Of a stretch of DNA of 14,443 bases, positions 1 to 7,486 are shown piece after piece. The translations under genes were made by a program, and so were the position numbers. Numbering within the stretch: the stretch's first letter is position 1; each line of letters opens with the position of its first letter. The notes beneath the pieces were generated by a model. It saw only the letters and a program-made list of their open reading frames with translations, made no database searches and was not told the origin of the DNA. Source of the stretch: an uncultured Oscillospiraceae bacterium (GTDB lineage Bacteria; Bacillota; Clostridia; Oscillospirales; Oscillospiraceae); assembly GCA_944385305.1 (NCBI GenBank), contig CALWWS010000093.1:1-14443 (forward strand). The letters run 5' to 3'.

Positions 1-339
1 GTGGTGGGGAATATGATCCCTATTCCCTTCATTGTGGTGTATATCCGCAGAATTCTCAAGTGGATGCGCCGGCGTATCCCCCGGGTGGGGCGGCTGGTGG
101 ACAAGCTGGAGAAAAAGGCTCATCTGAAGGGGCGCACGGTGAGCCGGTACAAATACCTGGGCCTTTTTATCTTTGTGGCCATTCCCCTGCCCGGCACCGG
201 AGGGTGGACCGGGGCGCTGGTGGCCGCCTTTCTGGACATGCCCCTGCGCCGGGCGGTGCCCTCCATTTTGTGCGGCGTGATTGCCGCCGGGCTGATTATG
301 ACCTTTCTCACCCACACGGTGACCACCGTGGTGACCTGA
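1..339 (+). CDS. Small multidrug export family membrane protein (COG2426-like), 3' part
   Basis: The reading frame is already open at base 1 and ends at TGA 337-339, so the true start lies upstream. The 112 residues seen are the C-terminal part of an integral membrane protein. A hydrophobic stretch at the start is followed by a very basic cytoplasmic segment (about residues 17-52). Next comes a loop with the signature IPLPGTGGWTGAL (residues 61-73), and then a last hydrophobic helix (about 86-108). This pattern matches the putative small multidrug export family (COG2426), whose members are usually about 150-180 residues long. The family name implies drug efflux, but the transported substrate is not known from sequence. 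A GTG at base 1 could be read as a start, but the cut edge makes a partial gene more likely. It is followed 40 bases later by another small membrane-protein gene, probably co-transcribed. Confidence 0.75.
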   Translation: MVGNMIPIPFIVVYIRRILKWMRRRIPRVGRLVDKLEKKAHLKGRTVSRYKYLGLFIFVAIPLPGTGGWTGALVAAFLDMPLRRAVPSILCGVIAAGLIMTFLTHTVTTVVT

Positions 340-379
340 TCCCCGCCGGGCGCATAGAATAGCCCGGAGGTGAGGCGGT

Positions 380-715
380 TTGCAATCTGTCTGGGAGGCC
401 GTGCTGGCTTTTCTGGCCGCCGGCGGGCTGCTGTGGCTGTGCCGGGCCCTCTTCGGCCGGCTGCTTGTGCCCACGTGGCGAACCCACGGCGGGGTATACG
501 CCGTGGTGCCCGCCGCGGGAGACGGGGAGAACCTGGAGTACGATGTGAAAAGTCTGCTGTGGCTGCGGGGCGGGCAGCGGGCCCGCTTTACCATTGTCAT
601 TGCCGACCAGGGCCTCAACGAGATGGGACGGGCGGCGGCAGGGGCCCTTCTGGCCCGGGATCAGGGCGTGGTGGTGTGTCCCATGGAGGGGCTGAGCCAG
701 TACCTGAGCAGCTGA
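380..715 (+). CDS. Hypothetical membrane-anchored protein, 111 aa
   Basis: The start is TTG at 380-382, placed a few bases after a good ribosome binding site (GGAGGTGAGG, 367-376). No better in-frame ATG exists. The N-terminus has one hydrophobic segment (about residues 7-27, rich in A, L, W and G) that looks like a membrane anchor. A soluble domain of about 80 residues follows, with alternating hydrophobic strands such as FTIVIADQGLNEMGR and GVVVCPMEGL. I do not recognise the family. The strand-loop pattern faintly recalls a degenerate nucleotide-sugar or glycosyltransferase fold, but no catalytic motif is visible and I do not assign a function. A six-base inverted repeat (346-351 with 362-367) overlaps the edge of the ribosome binding site. 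The GTG at 370 opens a different, non-conserved-looking frame and was not used. Confidence 0.65.
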   Translation: MQSVWEAVLAFLAAGGLLWLCRALFGRLLVPTWRTHGGVYAVVPAAGDGENLEYDVKSLLWLRGGQRARFTIVIADQGLNEMGRAAAGALLARDQGVVVCPMEGLSQYLSS

Positions 716-722
716 ATTTTGG

Positions 723-751
723 TTGTAGAACCCCCTTTTTCGTGATAAAAT
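723..751 (+). promoter_or_regulatory. Probable extended -10 sigma-A promoter for recD2
   Basis: TTGTAG (723-728, three of six matches to TTGACA) is separated by 17 bases from TAAAAT (746-751, five of six matches to TATAAT). A TG sits one base before the -10 box (743-744), giving an extended -10 element. The predicted start of transcription is near 758, so the leader is only about 12 bases. It lies in a small AT-rich island between two GC-rich genes. Inferred by eye only. Confidence 0.5.
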
Positions 752-769
752 GAGAGAGAAAGGGGTAGG

Positions 770-2980
770 ATGTCCGTGGCGGAAGGGGAGCTGAACTACA
801 TAGAGGGCACGGTGGAGGCCGTCTTGTTCCAGAACAAGGAGAATGGCTACACCGTGCTCAAGCTGGACGCCGGCGAGGGGGGCGTTACCGTGGTGGGTTG
901 TATGCCCGGGGCGGCCCCCGGCGAGGGGCTGGCCGTGCGGGGCAGCTGGATGTACCACGCCTCCTACGGAGAGCAGTTCAAGGCCGAGACGGTGGAGCGG
1001 CGGATGCCCGCCGGAGAGAAGGCGGTATTCGAGTACCTGGCCTCCGGGGCGGTGCGTGGCATCGGGGCGGCCACCGCCCGGCGGATGGTGGAGGAGTTCG
1101 GGGCGGACGCCCTCACCGTGCTGGAGGAGCACCCCGAGCGGCTGTGCTGCATCAAGGGCATTACCCGTAAGCGGGCCCTGGCCATGGGGGAGCAGTTCCG
1201 CCTCCAGATGGGCATGCGCCACCTGCTGGAGTTTTTGGGGGAGAATGCAATTTCCCTGCAGCTGGCCATGCCTCTCTACCGCCGCTACGGGGATGAGGCC
1301 CTGGAGGTAATCCGCTCCAACCCCTACCTGCTGGTGGACCGGGAGCTGGGGGTGGACTTTTCCCAGGCGGATGCCATGGCCCTGGAGATGGGCCTGGAGG
1401 GAGACGATCCCCAGCGCATCGAGGCCGCCCTTCTGTTTGAGCTTACCTATAACCTGGACAACGGCCATGTGTTTCTTCCCCGGAGCAAGCTGCTGCTGGC
1501 CACCTCCCAGCTCATCGGCGTGGAGGAGGAGCTGCTGGAGGACGGGCTGGAGGCGCTGCTGGAGCGGGGCGACGCGGTGGAGGAGCCGGTGGCCGGGCAG
1601 CAGGGCGTCTACCTGAGGCAGCTGCACCGGGCGGAGACCTATGTGGCCATGCGCCTGGGGGAGATGGCGGCGGGGAGCCGCTGTCCCCCTGACAATCTGG
1701 AACAACTTATCGACCGCATTCAGGCCGGACAGGGGATTGCCTACGCCCCCCAGCAGCGCCAGGCGGTGGCCCTGGCCGCCGAGAGCCAGGTGATGCTGCT
1801 CACCGGCGGGCCGGGGACGGGAAAGACCACCTGCCTGCGGGGGGTGCTGGCCCTGTTTGACCAGCTGGGGCTGGAGACTGCCCTGGCCGCCCCCACCGGC
1901 CGGGCGGCCAAGCGGCTGGGGGAGCTGTGCGGCACGGAGGCCTATACCATCCACCGCCTGCTGGAGACCCAGTACGACCCCCGCTCCGGGCAGCTCATCT
2001 TCGCCCACGACGAGAGCGATCCCCTGAAGGCGGACGCCGTGATTGTGGACGAGACCTCCATGGTGGACATCACCCTCATGCAGGCCCTGCTGGCCGCCCT
2101 GCGGAGCGACTGCCGCCTCATTCTGGTGGGCGACCCGGACCAGCTGCCCAGCGTGGGGCCGGGCAACCTGCTCTCTGATCTGCTGCGCAGCGGGGCGATC
2201 CCCGGGGTGCGCCTGTGCGAGATTTTCCGCCAGTCGGCCCGCAGCGCCATTGTGCAAAGCGCCCACCAGGTCAACCGGGGCGAGCTGCCCCCTCTGCGGG
2301 GCGCCGGGGACGACTTCTTCTTCCTGCGCCGCACAGATCCGGCCTGGGCGGCCCAGACCATTGTGGAGCTGGTGGCCGACCGGCTGCCCCGGAACATGGG
2401 GATTCCCCCTGACCAGATTCAGGTGCTCTCCCCCACCCGCCGGCGGCAGGCGGGCACCGCGGCTCTCAACCGGGCCCTCCAGGCGGCGGTCAACCCGCCG
2501 GGGGAGGGCAAAGGGGAGCGGCGCTTTGGGGAGTCGGTCTTCCGGGAGGGGGACCGGGTGATGCAGGTGCGAAACAACTACGACGTGATGTGGAAGCAGC
2601 GGGACGGCCTGAGTGCCGGCATGGGGATCTTCAACGGGGATATCGGCCAGGTGATCCAGGTGGATAACCGCAATGAGGTCATTACCGTGGACTTTGACGG
2701 CCGGGTGGTGGAGTACACCCCCGATATGCTGGGAGAGCTGGAGAGCGCCTACGCCATTACGGTGCACAAGGCCCAGGGCAGCGAGTACCGGGCGGTGATC
2801 CTGGCCGCCTGCGACGGGGCCCCCATGCTGCTCACCCGGGGGGTGCTTTACACCGCCATTACCCGGGCGCGGGAGCTGCTGATTATTGTAGGAGACGACC
2901 AGGTACTGGCCCGGATGGTGGCCAACAACCGCCAGCAGCGGCGCTACTCCGGGCTGCGCTGGCGGCTTGCACAGGGATAG
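770..2980 (+). CDS. recD2: ATP-dependent RecD-like DNA helicase RecD2
   Basis: This 736-residue protein is a superfamily 1B 5'-3' DNA helicase of the RecD2 type, which acts in DNA repair and replication-fork maintenance without RecB or RecC partners. Motifs in order are: a long N-terminal region (about 1-330) with an OB-like start and helix-hairpin-helix-like segments (GAVRGIGAATARRMVEEFG; IKGITRKRALAMGEQF); motif I/Walker A GGPGTGKTT (346-354); Walker B VIVDETSMVD (from 424); motif III LVGDPDQLPSVGPG; motif V AYAITVHKAQGSE (660-672); and motif VI YTAITRAR (694-701). The length fits characterised RecD2 proteins (about 715-800). The start is ATG 770, with AAGGGGTAGG just before it. A TAG stop ends the gene, and a ComF-type gene follows after 37 bases, probably in the same transcript. 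All helicase motifs appear intact. Confidence 0.95.
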   Translation: MSVAEGELNYIEGTVEAVLFQNKENGYTVLKLDAGEGGVTVVGCMPGAAPGEGLAVRGSWMYHASYGEQFKAETVERRMPAGEKAVFEYLASGAVRGIGAATARRMVEEFGADALTVLEEHPERLCCIKGITRKRALAMGEQFRLQMGMRHLLEFLGENAISLQLAMPLYRRYGDEALEVIRSNPYLLVDRELGVDFSQADAMALEMGLEGDDPQRIEAALLFELTYNLDNGHVFLPRSKLLLATSQLIGVEEELLEDGLEALLERGDAVEEPVAGQQGVYLRQLHRAETYVAMRLGEMAAGSRCPPDNLEQLIDRIQAGQGIAYAPQQRQAVALAAESQVMLLTGGPGTGKTTCLRGVLALFDQLGLETALAAPTGRAAKRLGELCGTEAYTIHRLLETQYDPRSGQLIFAHDESDPLKADAVIVDETSMVDITLMQALLAALRSDCRLILVGDPDQLPSVGPGNLLSDLLRSGAIPGVRLCEIFRQSARSAIVQSAHQVNRGELPPLRGAGDDFFFLRRTDPAWAAQTIVELVADRLPRNMGIPPDQIQVLSPTRRRQAGTAALNRALQAAVNPPGEGKGERRFGESVFREGDRVMQVRNNYDVMWKQRDGLSAGMGIFNGDIGQVIQVDNRNEVITVDFDGRVVEYTPDMLGELESAYAITVHKAQGSEYRAVILAACDGAPMLLTRGVLYTAITRARELLIIVGDDQVLARMVANNRQQRRYSGLRWRLAQG

Positions 2981-3017
2981 AGAGGAGAACAGGGAAAATA
3001 CAGAGGGAGGCGCCGGT

Positions 3018-3677
3018 ATGGGAAACGGGTTTTTCAGTCACCTTTTGGATCTGCTCTTTCCGTCCAAGTGTGTGTTCTGCGGCAAAATTCTGGCCGGCGG
3101 GGAGCGGGACATCTGCGCCCGCTGCCAGGAGAGGCTGCCCTGGCTGGAGGGGGCGCAGGCAGAACAGTCCGGGGAGTTCTTCTCTCTGTGCGTCTCGCCC
3201 CTGCGCTATCAAAACGAGGTGCGCCAGAGCCTGCACCGCTATAAGTTCAAGGGCAGGCAGGGCTACTCCAAGGCCTTCGGCCGCCTGGTGGCCCAGTGCA
3301 TCCACGACCACCTGGCGGGGAAGTACGATCTCATCTCCTGGGTGCCCCTGTCGGACAAGCGGCGGAAGGAGCGGGGGTACGACCAGGCCTTCCTGCTGGC
3401 CAGCGCCGCCGCCCTGGAACTGGGGGACGTGGCGGTGGAGACCCTGCGCAAGCGGCGCAACACCGCCGCCCAGTCGGGCATCCAGGGGGAGGAAGAGCGC
3501 CGGGCCAATGTGCTGGGGGCCTACGAGGGGGTGGACCCCGACCTGGTGAAGGGCAAGCGGGTGCTGCTGGTGGACGATATTATTACCACCGGCTCCACCA
3601 TTGCCGAGTGCGCCCGGATTCTGCGCACTCTGGGGGCCAGTGACGTGGTATGCGCCACCCTGGCGCGGGCCCACTGA
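3018..3677 (+). CDS. ComF family phosphoribosyltransferase-like protein
   Basis: This 219-residue protein belongs to the ComF/GntX family. An N-terminal zinc ribbon has CxxC pairs at C18/C21 and C33/C36. A type I phosphoribosyltransferase domain follows, with the PRPP-binding motif VLLVDDIITTGST (182-194). Two family signatures are also present: RRKERGYDQAFLLA (115-128) and the R-N-T-x-x-Q...R-x-x-N-V-x-G-A-Y block (148-170). ComFC of Bacillus subtilis is needed for DNA uptake during transformation, but many non-competent bacteria carry ComF proteins of uncertain role. I chose ATG 3018 because AGGGAGG (3004-3010) precedes it. An upstream in-frame ATG at 2967 overlaps the end of recD2, lacks a good ribosome site and adds a non-family tail. 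No terminator follows; the mreB promoter begins 18 bases downstream. Confidence 0.88.
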   Translation: MGNGFFSHLLDLLFPSKCVFCGKILAGGERDICARCQERLPWLEGAQAEQSGEFFSLCVSPLRYQNEVRQSLHRYKFKGRQGYSKAFGRLVAQCIHDHLAGKYDLISWVPLSDKRRKERGYDQAFLLASAAALELGDVAVETLRKRRNTAAQSGIQGEEERRANVLGAYEGVDPDLVKGKRVLLVDDIITTGSTIAECARILRTLGASDVVCATLARAH

Positions 3678-3695
3678 ATTGTTTGTAAAATAAAG

Positions 3696-3724
3696 TTGAA
3701 AAAGCCAGATAAGCTCTGTATAAT
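3696..3724 (+). promoter_or_regulatory. Strong sigma-A promoter for mreB
   Basis: TTGAAA (3696-3701, five of six) and a perfect TATAAT (3719-3724) are separated by the ideal 17 bases. Transcription should begin near 3731, leaving a leader of roughly 58 bases before the mreB start. The whole stretch 3678-3788 is AT-rich compared with the flanking genes. This is the best promoter match in the window. Confidence 0.85.
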
Positions 3725-3788
3725 GTAGGGGATTAATTGCGGGTTTTTGGGCCAAAATAAAACAAAAGCATTTTGAGGTGCAGGTAAT

Positions 3789-4817
3789 ATGTTCAGCTTT
3801 ACCAAAGATATCGGCATTGATTTGGGCACGGCGTCCATTCTGGTGTATGTAAAGGGCAAGGGCGTGGTGCTGCGGGAGCCCTCCGTGGTGGCCATCGACA
3901 AGAATACGGGCAAGCTGCTCAAGGTGGGCACCGAGGCCCAGCAGATGCTGGGGCGCACCCCGGGCAACATTGTGGCCATCCGTCCCCTGCGGGAGGGCGT
4001 CATCTCCGACTACGACATGACCGAGCGGATGCTCAAGGAGTTTATCCGCAAGGTGACCTCCTTCCGGCTCTTCAAGCCCCGTATCGTCATCTGCGTCCCC
4101 TCGGGCATTACCGAGGTGGAGGAGCGCGCCGTCATCGACGCGGGCATCCAGGCGGGCGCCCGGCGGGTGTACCTGATTGAGGAGCCCGTGGCCGCCGCCA
4201 TCGGCGCGGGCATCGACATCGCCAAGCCCGACGGGCACATGATCGTAGACATCGGCGGCGGCACCAGCGACATCGCGGTTATCTCCCTGTCCGGCATTGT
4301 GGAGTCTACCTCCATCAAGATCGCCGGGGATCAGTTTGACGAGGCCATCGTGAAGTACATACGGCGTAAGCACAATGTACTCATCGGTGAGCGCACGGCG
4401 GAGGAGCTGAAGATGCAGATCGGCTGCGTCTTCCCCCGGCCGGAGGAGCAGACGGTGGAGATCAAGGGCCGGTGCCTCATGACCGGTCTGCCCCGGGTGT
4501 TCTCCGTATCCTCCAGCGAGATGATCGAGGCCTTTGAGGAGGTTTCCACCCGCATTCTGGAGGCTATCCACGGGGTGCTGGAGCGCACGCCCCCCGAGCT
4601 GGTGGCAGACATCTCCACCAACGGCATTGTGATGACTGGCGGCGGCAGCCTGGTGTGGGGCTTTGACAAGCTCATTGAGTCCCACACCGGCATTGAGACC
4701 CACGTGGCGGACGACGCCATTTCCTGCGTGGCCTACGGCACGGGCAAGAGCCTGGACAACGTGGGGGACATGCAGGACGGCACCATCAACCTCTCCCGCC
4801 GCAAGCAGATGAACTAA
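3789..4817 (+). CDS. mreB: Rod shape-determining protein, MreB/Mbl family
   Basis: This 342-residue bacterial actin polymerises under the membrane and guides the elongation machinery that builds the lateral cell wall. Actin-fold nucleotide-binding motifs are complete: phosphate 1 DIGIDLGTASILVY (7-20), the EEPVAAAIGAGI helix (131-142), phosphate 2 IVDIGGGTSDIAVISL (152-167) and the adenosine motif GIVMTGGGSL (279-288). Length and motifs fit MreB, Mbl or MreBH; sequence reading alone does not separate these paralogs. The start is ATG 3789, with GAGGTG about 8 bases upstream. The gene is alone between a strong promoter and a terminator, with no mreC or mreD behind it. This resembles an Mbl-like, separately placed copy more than the classic mreBCD operon. 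Its convergent neighbour murC makes a peptidoglycan precursor. Confidence 0.92.
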   Translation: MFSFTKDIGIDLGTASILVYVKGKGVVLREPSVVAIDKNTGKLLKVGTEAQQMLGRTPGNIVAIRPLREGVISDYDMTERMLKEFIRKVTSFRLFKPRIVICVPSGITEVEERAVIDAGIQAGARRVYLIEEPVAAAIGAGIDIAKPDGHMIVDIGGGTSDIAVISLSGIVESTSIKIAGDQFDEAIVKYIRRKHNVLIGERTAEELKMQIGCVFPRPEEQTVEIKGRCLMTGLPRVFSVSSSEMIEAFEEVSTRILEAIHGVLERTPPELVADISTNGIVMTGGGSLVWGFDKLIESHTGIETHVADDAISCVAYGTGKSLDNVGDMQDGTINLSRRKQMN

Positions 4818-4824
4818 ACACACA

Positions 4825-4867
4825 AAAAACGCCCTGGGGCGCGCACCGCGAGCCCCAGGGCGTTTTT
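4825..4867. terminator. Bidirectional intrinsic terminator between mreB and murC
   Basis: A perfect 16-bp inverted repeat (AAAAACGCCCTGGGGC at 4825-4840 and its complement at 4852-4867) flanks an 11-base loop. The plus strand ends in TTTTT and the minus strand likewise, because the left arm begins with AAAAAA. It sits 7 bases after the mreB stop and 8 bases beyond the murC stop, so it can end both converging transcripts. Confidence 0.93.
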
Positions 4868-4875
4868 GCGTAAAC

Positions 4876-6252
4876 TCAGATTTCCGGGCCGGTGAGCTCC
4901 TCGCCCACGGTGTAGATGTCCCCCGCGCCCACGGTGAGAATGAGATCGCCGCTCCGGGCGATCTGCCGCAGGTGCTCGGCCAGCTCCTCCAGGGTGGGGA
5001 AGTAGAGACTGCCCGGGATCCTGGCTGCCAGGTCCCGGGAGGAGATGCCGATGTCGTTGGTCTCCCGGGCGGCGAAGATCTCAGCCAGCAGGGTGATGTC
5101 CGGCTGCTTGAGCACCTGGACAAAGTCGTCAAACAGGGCCTTGGTGCGGGAGTAGGTGTGGGGCTGGAAGGCGCAGATGATCCGCTCATAGCCCAGGTTT
5201 TTGGCGGTATCCAGCAGGGCCTTGAGTTCCCCGGGGTGGTGGGCGTAGTCGTCATATACCTGTGCGCCGTGGAAACTGCCCTTGTGCTCAAACCGCCTGC
5301 CCGCCCCCCGGAAGGCTCCCAGCCCGTCGGCCACCGCCTGGGGCGGCACCGCCAGGGCGATGGCGGCGGCGGCGGCGGCCAGGGCGTTTTTCACATTGTG
5401 CTCCCCGGGCACCTGGAGGCGGACGTGGGTAAACAGATCCCCCCGGTAGAGGATGTCGAACTGCGGCAGACCCCGCTCCCAGGTCAGATTGGCGGCCTGG
5501 ACATCCCCCTGATGCAGACCGAAGGTGAGCACCGGGCGGGTCTCCCCGGCCAGGGTGTGCATGGTGTTCTCGTCGTCGGCGTTGGCCACAATCATCCCGT
5601 TTTCCGGCACCAGGTCGGCGAAGGTGCGGAAGGAGTGCTCCACGTCCTCCAGGTCGTGGAAGAAGTCCAGATGGTCGGCCTCGATGTTGAGGATCACCGC
5701 CACGGTGGGGAAGAAGGAGAGGAAGGAGTTGCAGTACTCACAGCTCTCCAGAATGATGGTGTCCCCGTGGCCCACCCGGTGGCCAGCCCCCAGCAGAGGC
5801 AGGGTGCCGCCGATCATCACCGTGGGATCCAGCCCGGCGGCCATGATGATGTGGGTGCACATAGAGGTGGTGGTGGTCTTGCCGTGGGTACCCGAGATGC
5901 ACAGGGCGTTTTTATAGCTGCGCATAATGGCCCCCCAGGCCTGGGCCCGCTCAAACACCGGAATGCCCAGGGCGCGGGCCTGGGCGATCTCGGGGTTGGA
6001 GTCATGGACGGCGGCGGTGCGGATCACCAGCTCTGCCCCCTGGACGCTCTTGGCCCAGTGGCCGATGGTGACGGGGATGCCCAGGGAGCGCAGGTGCTTC
6101 ACCGTGGCGCTCTCGTTCATATCAGAGCCCGTGATTACCATGCCCATCCCCTTGAGCACCTCCGCCAGGGGGGACATGGACACTCCGCCGATGCCCACCA
6201 GGTGGGCCCGGCGGCCGGGGGCGATGTAGTTGTGGATGCTGGTAGATGCCAT
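4876..6252 (-). CDS. murC: UDP-N-acetylmuramate--L-alanine ligase MurC
   Basis: MurC is the cytoplasmic ATP-dependent ligase that adds L-alanine to UDP-N-acetylmuramic acid, the first amino-acid step of peptidoglycan precursor synthesis. The 458-residue protein shows the three Mur domains. The N-terminal UDP-binding Rossmann region has GIGGVSMS (20-27). The ATP loop is GTHGKTTTT (121-129). NIEADHLDFF lies at 189-198 and GEHNVKNALAA at 283-293. The C-terminal block DDYAHHPGE (334-342) is typical of MurC rather than MurD, E or F. I chose ATG 6252: AAAGGG lies 12 bases upstream, and the predicted -10 box (6283-6278) would leave a leader of about 20 bases. A TTG at 6276 extends the frame by 8 codons but lies against the -10 box and has no ribosome site. 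The gene is monocistronic as far as visible. Confidence 0.95.
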   Translation of the reverse strand: MASTSIHNYIAPGRRAHLVGIGGVSMSPLAEVLKGMGMVITGSDMNESATVKHLRSLGIPVTIGHWAKSVQGAELVIRTAAVHDSNPEIAQARALGIPVFERAQAWGAIMRSYKNALCISGTHGKTTTTSMCTHIIMAAGLDPTVMIGGTLPLLGAGHRVGHGDTIILESCEYCNSFLSFFPTVAVILNIEADHLDFFHDLEDVEHSFRTFADLVPENGMIVANADDENTMHTLAGETRPVLTFGLHQGDVQAANLTWERGLPQFDILYRGDLFTHVRLQVPGEHNVKNALAAAAAAIALAVPPQAVADGLGAFRGAGRRFEHKGSFHGAQVYDDYAHHPGELKALLDTAKNLGYERIICAFQPHTYSRTKALFDDFVQVLKQPDITLLAEIFAARETNDIGISSRDLAARIPGSLYFPTLEELAEHLRQIARSGDLILTVGAGDIYTVGEELTGPEI

Positions 6253-6268
6253 GGGGTTTACACACCCT

Positions 6269-6297
6269 TTGTTCAAGATTATAATAATTTTTATAAG
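6269..6297 (+). promoter_or_regulatory. Possible weak promoter for cca, overlapping the murC promoter
   Basis: TTGTTC (6269-6274, three of six) and TATAAG (6292-6297, five of six) are 17 bases apart on the plus strand. The predicted transcript would start near 6304, about 60 bases before cca. It overlaps the murC promoter on the other strand, so the two could exclude each other. Several other AT-rich -10-like strings occur here, so the exact assignment is uncertain. Confidence 0.35.
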
Positions 6298-6306
6298 GCC
6301 TATCTA
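6278..6306 (-). promoter_or_regulatory. Probable sigma-A promoter for murC
   Basis: Read on the minus strand, TAGATA (6306-6301, four of six) and a perfect TATAAT (6283-6278) are 17 bases apart. Transcription would start near 6271. This rules against the TTG start at 6276 for murC. The region 6261-6320 is the AT-rich divergent intergenic stretch shared with the cca gene. Confidence 0.65.
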
Positions 6307-6362
6307 TTATAAACCATTATAGGCGCTTGGCAAGAGAAAGATACCAAAAAGGGGAGAGAAAA

Positions 6363-7370
6363 ATGGCGGATTGGCCCATTCCGGCCCAGGTGCAGGGGTG
6401 TATGGAGGTTCTGCGCCGGGCGGGCCACGCCGTCCACCCGGTGGGGGGGTGCGTGCGGGATCTCCTGCTGGGGCGCACGCCGGGGGATTTTGACCTGTGC
6501 ACCTCCGCCCGGCCGGAGCAGGTGATGGCCCTCTTCCCCCGCACCGTGCCCACCGGGCTGCGCCACGGCACGGTGACTGTGCTGACAGAGGGGGGCGGCG
6601 GGGTGGAAGTGACCACCTTCCGCCGGGAGGGGCGCTACGGCGACGGGCGCCACCCGGACGCAGTGTCCTTTGACGTGGGCCTGGAGGAGGATCTGGCCCG
6701 CCGGGATTTTACCGTCAACGCCATGGCCCTGGACGAGGAGGGCGGGGTGATCGACCCCTTCGGCGGCCGGGGGGATCTGGCGGCGGGGCTGATCCGCTGC
6801 GTGGGAGATCCCGACAGGCGCTTTGCCGAGGACGCCCTGCGGATGTTCCGGGCGGTGCGCTTTGCCGCCCAGCTGGGCTTTGCCATAGAGGGGGAGACCC
6901 TGGCCGCCGTGGGCCGGAACGCCTGGCGGGCGGGGCAGGTATCGGGAGAGCGGATTCTGGCGGAGATGGAAAAGATCCTGCTCTCCCCCGCGCCGGAGCG
7001 GGCGGGGGATCTCATCCGCCTGGGGCTGCTGGAGCACCTGCGACCGGGCCGGGCATGCCCCGGCCTGTCCGCCCTGAGCCAGACGGAAGCCGCCCCAGGC
7101 CCCCGGTGGCGGGCCTTTTGCAGGGCGGCGGAGTTTCCCATTGAGGTGCTGCCCGTCTCCCGCGCCCTGCGCCGGGCGGTGCGCTGCCCGGAGATGGAGC
7201 TGGTGCACCGGCTGGCCCTCACCGGGGGAGAGCTGGCCGGACTGGGCTTCCGGGGAGCGGAGATTGGCCGGGCACAGCGGGAGCTGGCCCGCCATGTGCT
7301 GGCTCACCCGGAGGACAACACCCGGCCCAGGCTGCTGGCCCTTCTGAAGCGCACGGACGGAGGGACGTGA
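6363..7370 (+). CDS. cca: tRNA nucleotidyltransferase (CCA- or A-adding), short form
   Basis: This class II tRNA nucleotidyltransferase adds all or part of the 3' CCA end to tRNAs. Motif A GGCVRDLLLGRTPGDFDL (28-45) carries the metal-binding acidic pair D42 and D44. EEDLARRDFTVNAMA (108-122) and RFAEDALRMFRAVRF (153-167) are the ribose and template-amino-acid region motifs of this family. At 335 residues it is clearly shorter than the usual 390-460. The tail after about residue 185 is reduced, and no HD phosphohydrolase domain is visible. I chose ATG 6363 with GGGGAG (6351-6356) upstream; an in-frame TTG at 6327 has no ribosome site. Whether it adds full CCA or only C or A cannot be told by eye; split CC- and A-adding enzymes are known in some bacteria. 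No terminator separates it clearly from nfeD downstream. Confidence 0.88.
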   Translation: MADWPIPAQVQGCMEVLRRAGHAVHPVGGCVRDLLLGRTPGDFDLCTSARPEQVMALFPRTVPTGLRHGTVTVLTEGGGGVEVTTFRREGRYGDGRHPDAVSFDVGLEEDLARRDFTVNAMALDEEGGVIDPFGGRGDLAAGLIRCVGDPDRRFAEDALRMFRAVRFAAQLGFAIEGETLAAVGRNAWRAGQVSGERILAEMEKILLSPAPERAGDLIRLGLLEHLRPGRACPGLSALSQTEAAPGPRWRAFCRAAEFPIEVLPVSRALRRAVRCPEMELVHRLALTGGELAGLGFRGAEIGRAQRELARHVLAHPEDNTRPRLLALLKRTDGGT

Positions 7371-7431
7371 GGACAGGGGGATTTTTCCGCCGGGCCGGAG
7401 GGAGAAAACGGTGGCGTATCCAACGGCCTTA

Positions 7432-7440
7432 TGGTATACT
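7432..7440 (+). promoter_or_regulatory. Possible extended -10 promoter for nfeD-SPFH pair
   Basis: TGGTATACT (7432-7440) is an extended -10 element: TG, one base, then TATACT (five of six). The -35 region 17 bases upstream (TGGCGT, 7412-7417) matches poorly, which is tolerated with an extended -10. It lies 47 bases before the nfeD start. Confidence 0.45.
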
Positions 7441-7486
7441 GTTGACCACCGGGGCGGGCCTTTGCCGCCGGGAAGGAGGAGCGGGG

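Noticed and set aside
717..741. GGTT/AACC hairpin followed by CCCTTTTTC before recD2, as a terminator
   Set aside because: The stem has only 4 bp, too weak to call; the same bases form part of the promoter spacer.
308..2767. 819-codon open frame on the minus strand opposite recD2
   Set aside because: It is the antisense of a clear helicase gene. The translation is low in family motifs and rich in His, Gln, Pro and Gly, as expected from a GC-rich antisense frame.
2883..5291. 802-codon minus-strand frame spanning comF, mreB and part of murC
   Set aside because: It crosses three well-supported genes and a terminator and has no recognisable domain. Its murC-side part is a frame-shifted shadow of murC.
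6253..6276. Upstream TTG start for murC at 6276
   Set aside because: It has no ribosome site and abuts the predicted -10 box; ATG 6252 fits the transcript and the family N-terminus better.
4972..6312. 446-codon plus-strand frame opposite murC
   Set aside because: murC on the minus strand is certain from its ligase motifs. The plus frame is Gly/Val/His-rich without family signature.
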